Shown: in pieces, positions 60,429 to 64,000 of the stretch | Numbering within the stretch: position 1 is the first letter of the stretch | Layout of the letters: every line of letters begins with the position of its first letter | Source of the DNA: Flavobacterium haoranii | GTDB lineage: Bacteria > Bacteroidota > Bacteroidia > Flavobacteriales > Flavobacteriaceae | Direction of reading: 5' to 3' | NCBI RefSeq assembly: GCF_009363055.1 | Contig: NZ_CP045292.1 | Coordinates: forward strand, 1,116,001 to 1,180,000 | Length of the DNA: 64,000 bases | Translations under genes and position numbers: made by a program | The notes under the pieces: model-generated | Told to the model about the DNA's origin: nothing | Databases searched by the model: none | The model's input: the letters and a program-made list of their open reading frames with translations, nothing else

Positions 60429-61775
60429 ATGCAACAACTTACAGAACTAAATGCTATTTCGCCAGTTGATGGTCGTTATCGTAGTAAAACTCAAAATTTA
60501 GCGCCTTATTTTTCAGAAGAAGCTTTAATCAAGTATCGTGTTTTAGTAGAAGTAGAATACTTTATTGCACTTTGCGAAGCGGGAGTTCCTCAATTATCAG
60601 GTGTAGATAAAAATCTTTATCCAGAATTACGTAAAATGTATGAGCAATTTTCAACTGAAGATGCTCTTTGGATAAAAGAAACTGAGAAAACTACCAATCA
60701 CGATGTTAAAGCAGTTGAGTATTTCATTAAAAGTAAGTTCGATGCTTTAAATTTAGAACAATATAAAGAGTTTATCCATTTTGGGTTAACTTCTCAAGAT
60801 ATTAACAATACAGCTATTCCGCTTTCTACAAAAGAAGCTTTTGAAAACGTTTATATGCCAAGTTTAATTTCGGTGATTCAAAAGTTAAAAGATTTATCGA
60901 TTGAATGGAAAGACGTTCCAATGTTAGCAAGAACACATGGACAACCGGCTTCTCCTACTCGCTTAGGAAAAGAAATTTTAGTTTTCGTAGAACGTTTAGA
61001 AGAGCAAATGCGTTTATTATTCAACGTGCCATTTGCGGCTAAATTTGGTGGTGCAACAGGAAATTACAACGCACACAAAATTGCGTATCCAAACACCGAT
61101 TGGAAAGCTTTTGGAACTAAATTCGTAGAAGAAAGTTTAGGTTTACACCATTCGTTTCCAACGACACAAATTGAACATTACGACCATTTTGCAGCGTTTT
61201 TCGATGCTTTAAAACGTATTAATACAATTCTAATTGATTTAGATAGAGATATTTGGACCTATGTTTCAATGGATTATTTCAAGCAAAAAATCAAAGCGGG
61301 AGAAATTGGTTCGAGCGCGATGCCACATAAAGTAAACCCAATTGATTTTGAAAACTCGGAAGGAAACTTAGGCATAGCTAATGCTATTTTCGAACATTTA
61401 TCGGCTAAATTACCGATTTCGAGATTACAACGCGATTTAACAGATAGTACGGTTTTACGTAACGTAGGTGTTCCTTTTGGACATACCATTATTGCTTTTG
61501 AAGCTACATTGAAAGGTTTAAACAAATTGTTGTTAAACGAAGATAAATTTGCCGAAGATTTAGAGAAAAACTGGGCGGTTGTTGCCGAAGCGATTCAAAC
61601 AATTTTACGTCGTGAAGGCTATCCTAATCCTTATGAAGCTTTGAAAGATTTAACGAGGACCAACTCGGTTATTAATAAAGAATCGATTCATGCGTTTATT
61701 GAAACGTTAATAATAAACGATAATATTAAGAACGAGTTAAAACAAATTACACCAAGTAATTATTTGGGAATTTAA
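60429..61775 (+). CDS. purB: Adenylosuccinate lyase
   Basis: A 448-residue fumarase/aspartase superfamily enzyme acting twice in purine synthesis (SAICAR to AICAR, adenylosuccinate to AMP). Motifs: AISPVDGRYRSKTQNLAPYF, KTTNHDVKAVEYF, LTSQDINNTAIPL, MLARTHGQPASPTRLGKE with the catalytic His, and the signature GSSAMPHKVNPIDFENSEGN. Length matches the E. coli-type PurB. Single gene with its own promoter. No anomaly. Confidence 0.97.
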   Translation: MQQLTELNAISPVDGRYRSKTQNLAPYFSEEALIKYRVLVEVEYFIALCEAGVPQLSGVDKNLYPELRKMYEQFSTEDALWIKETEKTTNHDVKAVEYFIKSKFDALNLEQYKEFIHFGLTSQDINNTAIPLSTKEAFENVYMPSLISVIQKLKDLSIEWKDVPMLARTHGQPASPTRLGKEILVFVERLEEQMRLLFNVPFAAKFGGATGNYNAHKIAYPNTDWKAFGTKFVEESLGLHHSFPTTQIEHYDHFAAFFDALKRINTILIDLDRDIWTYVSMDYFKQKIKAGEIGSSAMPHKVNPIDFENSEGNLGIANAIFEHLSAKLPISRLQRDLTDSTVLRNVGVPFGHTIIAFEATLKGLNKLLLNEDKFAEDLEKNWAVVAEAIQTILRREGYPNPYEALKDLTRTNSVINKESIHAFIETLIINDNIKNELKQITPSNYLGI

Positions 61776-61780
61776 ATTAG

Positions 61781-61809
61781 TGTTCAGTCTCAGTTTTCAG
61801 TGTTCAGTT
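61781..61809. repeat. Short direct repeat GTGTTCAGT
   Basis: GTGTTCAGT occurs at 61781-61789 and 61801-61809 with related TCTCAGTTTTCA between, directly after purB and abutting the 41-bp repeat copy B. Confidence 0.5.
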
Positions 61810-61849
61810 TTGTCATTAGCTACGCTCTGTTCGTCTTTGCCTCGAGTCT
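61809..61849. repeat. 41-bp dispersed repeat, copy B
   Basis: Matches 31805-31845 at 37 of 41 bases in the same orientation; both lie just downstream of a plus-strand gene. Confidence 0.7.
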
Positions 61850-61876
61850 AAACGTAAGTGAAGAATCTAAAATCGT

Positions 61877-61916
61877 CAGTTCGAGTATTCCGATAAAATC
61901 GGAATGTATCGAGAAC
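61877..61916. repeat. Dispersed GTCA-TTCGAGT inverted repeat, copy 3
   Basis: CGTCAGTTCGAGTATTCCGA followed by a TAAAATC loop area and TCGGAATGTATCGAGAAC; inside is the small hairpin ATTCCGA-TAAAA-TCGGAAT. It is followed at 61951-61973 by a hairpin CCTGTCGAAAGACGGG-like stem with a T run, possibly a terminator for purB. Confidence 0.6.
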
Positions 61917-62025
61917 ATATCTAAATGTTAAAAACTTTATTATATATTAATCCTGTCGAAAGACGGGATTTTTTATATTTGAAATATTAAAGAATTACTT
62001 ACATAAAATAGTTAGTTACAAGCTT

Positions 62026-62769
62026 ATGAAAAAACACGATGTCGAAACATATACAAAACTAGCTGAAGGAGCAAAATTCTTTTTAGATGAATCTTTTAAA
62101 TATATAGATGAAACATTAATATCTGAATCTGCTTCATTAATATATTCAAAGATACTTGACAAGATAGAACCAAATGAAAAAGACATTGAAATTTTCAATA
62201 CAACAACTTTCTCAGATAACACTATAGAATTATCACAATCAGAAGAAGGAATTCTACTTTCTGAGGAAACCCAAGATGCTTTCATAAAAGCTTGGCAAGA
62301 TGCAAATACATTGGCTCGTAAATATGTAATTAAACATCAAATAACCCACAAAATTAACTCGATTGAAATTTTGGGACATTTAAATAATCTAGGTTTTTTT
62401 ATTGAAACACTTACTAATAGACACTTACTATTTTTATATCAATCAAGAATAATAGATGATTTTTGTTATTCGCGAATTTCGGTAGCAAAAATTATGGAAA
62501 GACTAATTTTCATATTTAAAGATGAAATAATTAGTAAAAAAGTACATCTAAATGAGATAACAAATTTATTTTCCTTGAGAAATAAAACTGTACATTATAC
62601 TCCTGACAATTCGATTCTATTAAAACCAAGTATTTCCGAATTAATACAAATTTGGAATCAATGTAAAAAAATTATAGAACGATTTGAAAAAATTGAAAAG
62701 ATAAACGAGGAAAAATTCTCAATACTAATAAATGCATATATTGATGGTTTTAAAAATAAATGGATTTAA
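62026..62769 (+). CDS. Hypothetical protein with HEPN-like Rx4H motif
   Basis: A 247-residue, almost wholly helical soluble protein that I do not recognise. Near residue 188 the stretch FSLRNKTVHYTPDN contains R-N-K-T-V-H, a fit to the Rx4-6H catalytic motif of HEPN ribonucleases, at the end of a helix as expected and within the C-terminal half. No toxin-antitoxin partner (MNT-like) gene is adjacent. It is flanked by repeat-rich gaps. It might be a HEPN RNase or a non-enzymatic scaffold. Confidence 0.6.
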   Translation: MKKHDVETYTKLAEGAKFFLDESFKYIDETLISESASLIYSKILDKIEPNEKDIEIFNTTTFSDNTIELSQSEEGILLSEETQDAFIKAWQDANTLARKYVIKHQITHKINSIEILGHLNNLGFFIETLTNRHLLFLYQSRIIDDFCYSRISVAKIMERLIFIFKDEIISKKVHLNEITNLFSLRNKTVHYTPDNSILLKPSISELIQIWNQCKKIIERFEKIEKINEEKFSILINAYIDGFKNKWI

Positions 62770-62925
62770 AATTCTGTCTATAACTGCAATTTTATGAAAA
62801 TGATTTTTGATTTATATTAGTTAGAATTAGTAATTTCATTTTTTCTCTATGATAAGATTTTAATTATCCTTTTTTTAATTTTTTAAACGCTTTTTTATTG
62901 GTGCAAAATTTGATAAATTCAAATC

Positions 62926-63435
62926 ATGAAAAACCTTATTTTATACCTTTTTCTTTTAACGAATTGTATTTCTTACAGTCAAGAAGACAGTAAAATTGAT
63001 TTGGAACAATTAGAAAGCAAAGTTTTTAGCTTAATAAATGATTATAGAGTGTCTTTACAGGTAACGCAATTAGAAAAAGATATAATCTTACAAAAAGCGG
63101 CAAAAGATCATTCTATTTATATTGCTAAGAAACAATCGCTAACACACGAACAAAGCAATCCAAATAAAAAGCTTCCTAAAGACCGAGTGTATTTTTATAA
63201 AGGAACTGATTTTATATTAGTTGGCGAAAATATCCTTTATACTTCCATAAAGAACAAAGTTTATACAAATGATGATTTAGATATTCTAGCCGTCAAAATT
63301 TTCGACTTATGGAAGAATTCTCCAAATCATTTAAAAATTCTTTCCGACTCAAAATTTACTTTCACTGAATTAGGCTTCACTTTAGACTCGAAAAATAATC
63401 GCCTCTATGTAGCGCAAGTTTTTGGCGCAAAATAA
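62926..63435 (+). CDS. Secreted CAP (SCP/PR1-like) domain protein
   Basis: A 169-residue exported protein. Signal MKNLILYLFLLTNCISYSQ, then a CAP domain: LINDYRVSLQVTQLEKDIIL, KAAKDHSIYIAKKQSLTHEQ with the first His pair, LVGENIL with the conserved Glu, and FDLWKNSPNHLKILSDSKFT with W-x-N-S-P-x-H-x-x-I, a strong family signature. It ends ELGFTL ... LYVAQVFG. CAP proteins are extracellular with varied roles; the Bacteroidota ones are uncharacterised. A terminator follows at 63434-63468. Confidence 0.9.
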   Translation: MKNLILYLFLLTNCISYSQEDSKIDLEQLESKVFSLINDYRVSLQVTQLEKDIILQKAAKDHSIYIAKKQSLTHEQSNPNKKLPKDRVYFYKGTDFILVGENILYTSIKNKVYTNDDLDILAVKIFDLWKNSPNHLKILSDSKFTFTELGFTLDSKNNRLYVAQVFGAK

Positions 63436-63468
63436 AAAATCCACTAGCATACACTAATGGATTTTTTT
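63434..63468 (+). terminator. Terminator after the CAP gene
   Basis: AAAAATCCACTAG and CTAATGGATTTTT form an imperfect stem with a CATACA loop and a T run. Confidence 0.75.
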
Positions 63469-63472
63469 ATAG

Positions 63473-63571
63473 ATTGCTTCGTTCCTCGCAATGACATTTT
63501 ATTGTATAGTCACTTCGAGTATTTACGAGAAGTCATATAAAGATGAGATGCTTCGACAAGCTCAGCATGAC
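63473..63571. repeat. Composite intergenic repeats incl. inverted 26-bp copy (63546-63571)
   Basis: Contains an ATTGC-N10-GCAAT hairpin (63473-63492), a GTCACTTCGAGTATTTACGA word (copy 4 of the GTCA-TTCGAGT family, starting near 63509) and at 63546-63571 the exact reverse complement of 60270-60295. It lies between the convergent CAP gene and guaB. Confidence 0.8.
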
Positions 63572-63583
63572 AATTCTTATAAA

Positions 63584-64000
<417 letters not shown>

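Overview
The window is a 64 kb piece of a low-GC chromosome from a member of the Flavobacteriaceae (Bacteroidota), probably Flavobacterium or a close relative. The evidence is the gene content (LETM1-related biofilm protein, CCC-motif membrane protein, DUF4834, DUF2752, fused BCKDH E1), several proteins with a type IX secretion (T9SS) C-terminal sorting domain, lipoproteins with short lipoboxes, and many Bacteroidota -7 promoter boxes (TAnnTTTG) just upstream of genes. There is no rRNA, tRNA, CRISPR array, prophage or insertion sequence that I can support. Both edges cut genes: a long-chain acyl-CoA ligase on the left and IMP dehydrogenase on the right.

Layout. 0-7.5 kb: fatty acid beta-oxidation block (acyl-CoA ligase, a DUF4382 lipoprotein, a MarR regulator with a perfect 26-bp palindrome at its promoter, then fadN-fadA-fadE in the same order as the Bacillus fadNAE operon). 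7.6-16.4 kb: cation:proton antiporter, LETM1-related protein, carbonic anhydrase with SulP transporter (probable bicarbonate uptake), Dps divergent from an OxyR-like regulator, MnmD, and a haem-motif lipoprotein paired with a DUF4920 lipoprotein. 16.6-26.2 kb: ilvE, a T9SS delta-60 repeat protein, small membrane proteins, esterase, TcdA, TatD, DUF1684, secreted endonuclease I. 26.4-34.6 kb: an M1-like protein fused to an outer-membrane barrel, BCKDH E1, cysteine desulfurase, sugar MFS transporter. 34.8-49 kb: lipoproteins, Smr protein, small membrane proteins, CAT-like acetyltransferase, glycosyltransferase, YfhO, outer-membrane transporter-like protein, GNAT-like protein, LamG/T9SS protein. 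49.2-52.8 kb: a LytS-type sensor kinase split by an in-frame stop, followed by its LytTR response regulator. 53-64 kb: alpha-oxoamine synthase, a candidate small RNA, RdgB, TRIC channel, DEAD-box helicase, TrmH, a sirtuin without zinc cysteines, PurB, a HEPN-like orphan, a CAP protein and GuaB.

Two things cut across the whole window. First, at least seven otherwise healthy coding regions are broken by a single missing base in a homopolymer (fadN, antiporter twice, oxyR twice, the M1-like gene, one small secreted protein). All seven have the same sign, so they look like a systematic base-calling deficit rather than real gene decay, and the genes are annotated here across the breaks. Second, the intergenic spaces, particularly after 58 kb, carry families of short dispersed inverted repeats, including an exact 26-bp inverted pair, a 41-bp near-identical pair and one element apparently nested in another.

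I found no complete novel defence or mobile system. The most promising unexplained items are the short promoter-to-terminator RNA at 54.4 kb, the split LytS kinase, the palindrome at the MarR promoter, the HEPN-like orphan and the zinc-less sirtuin.
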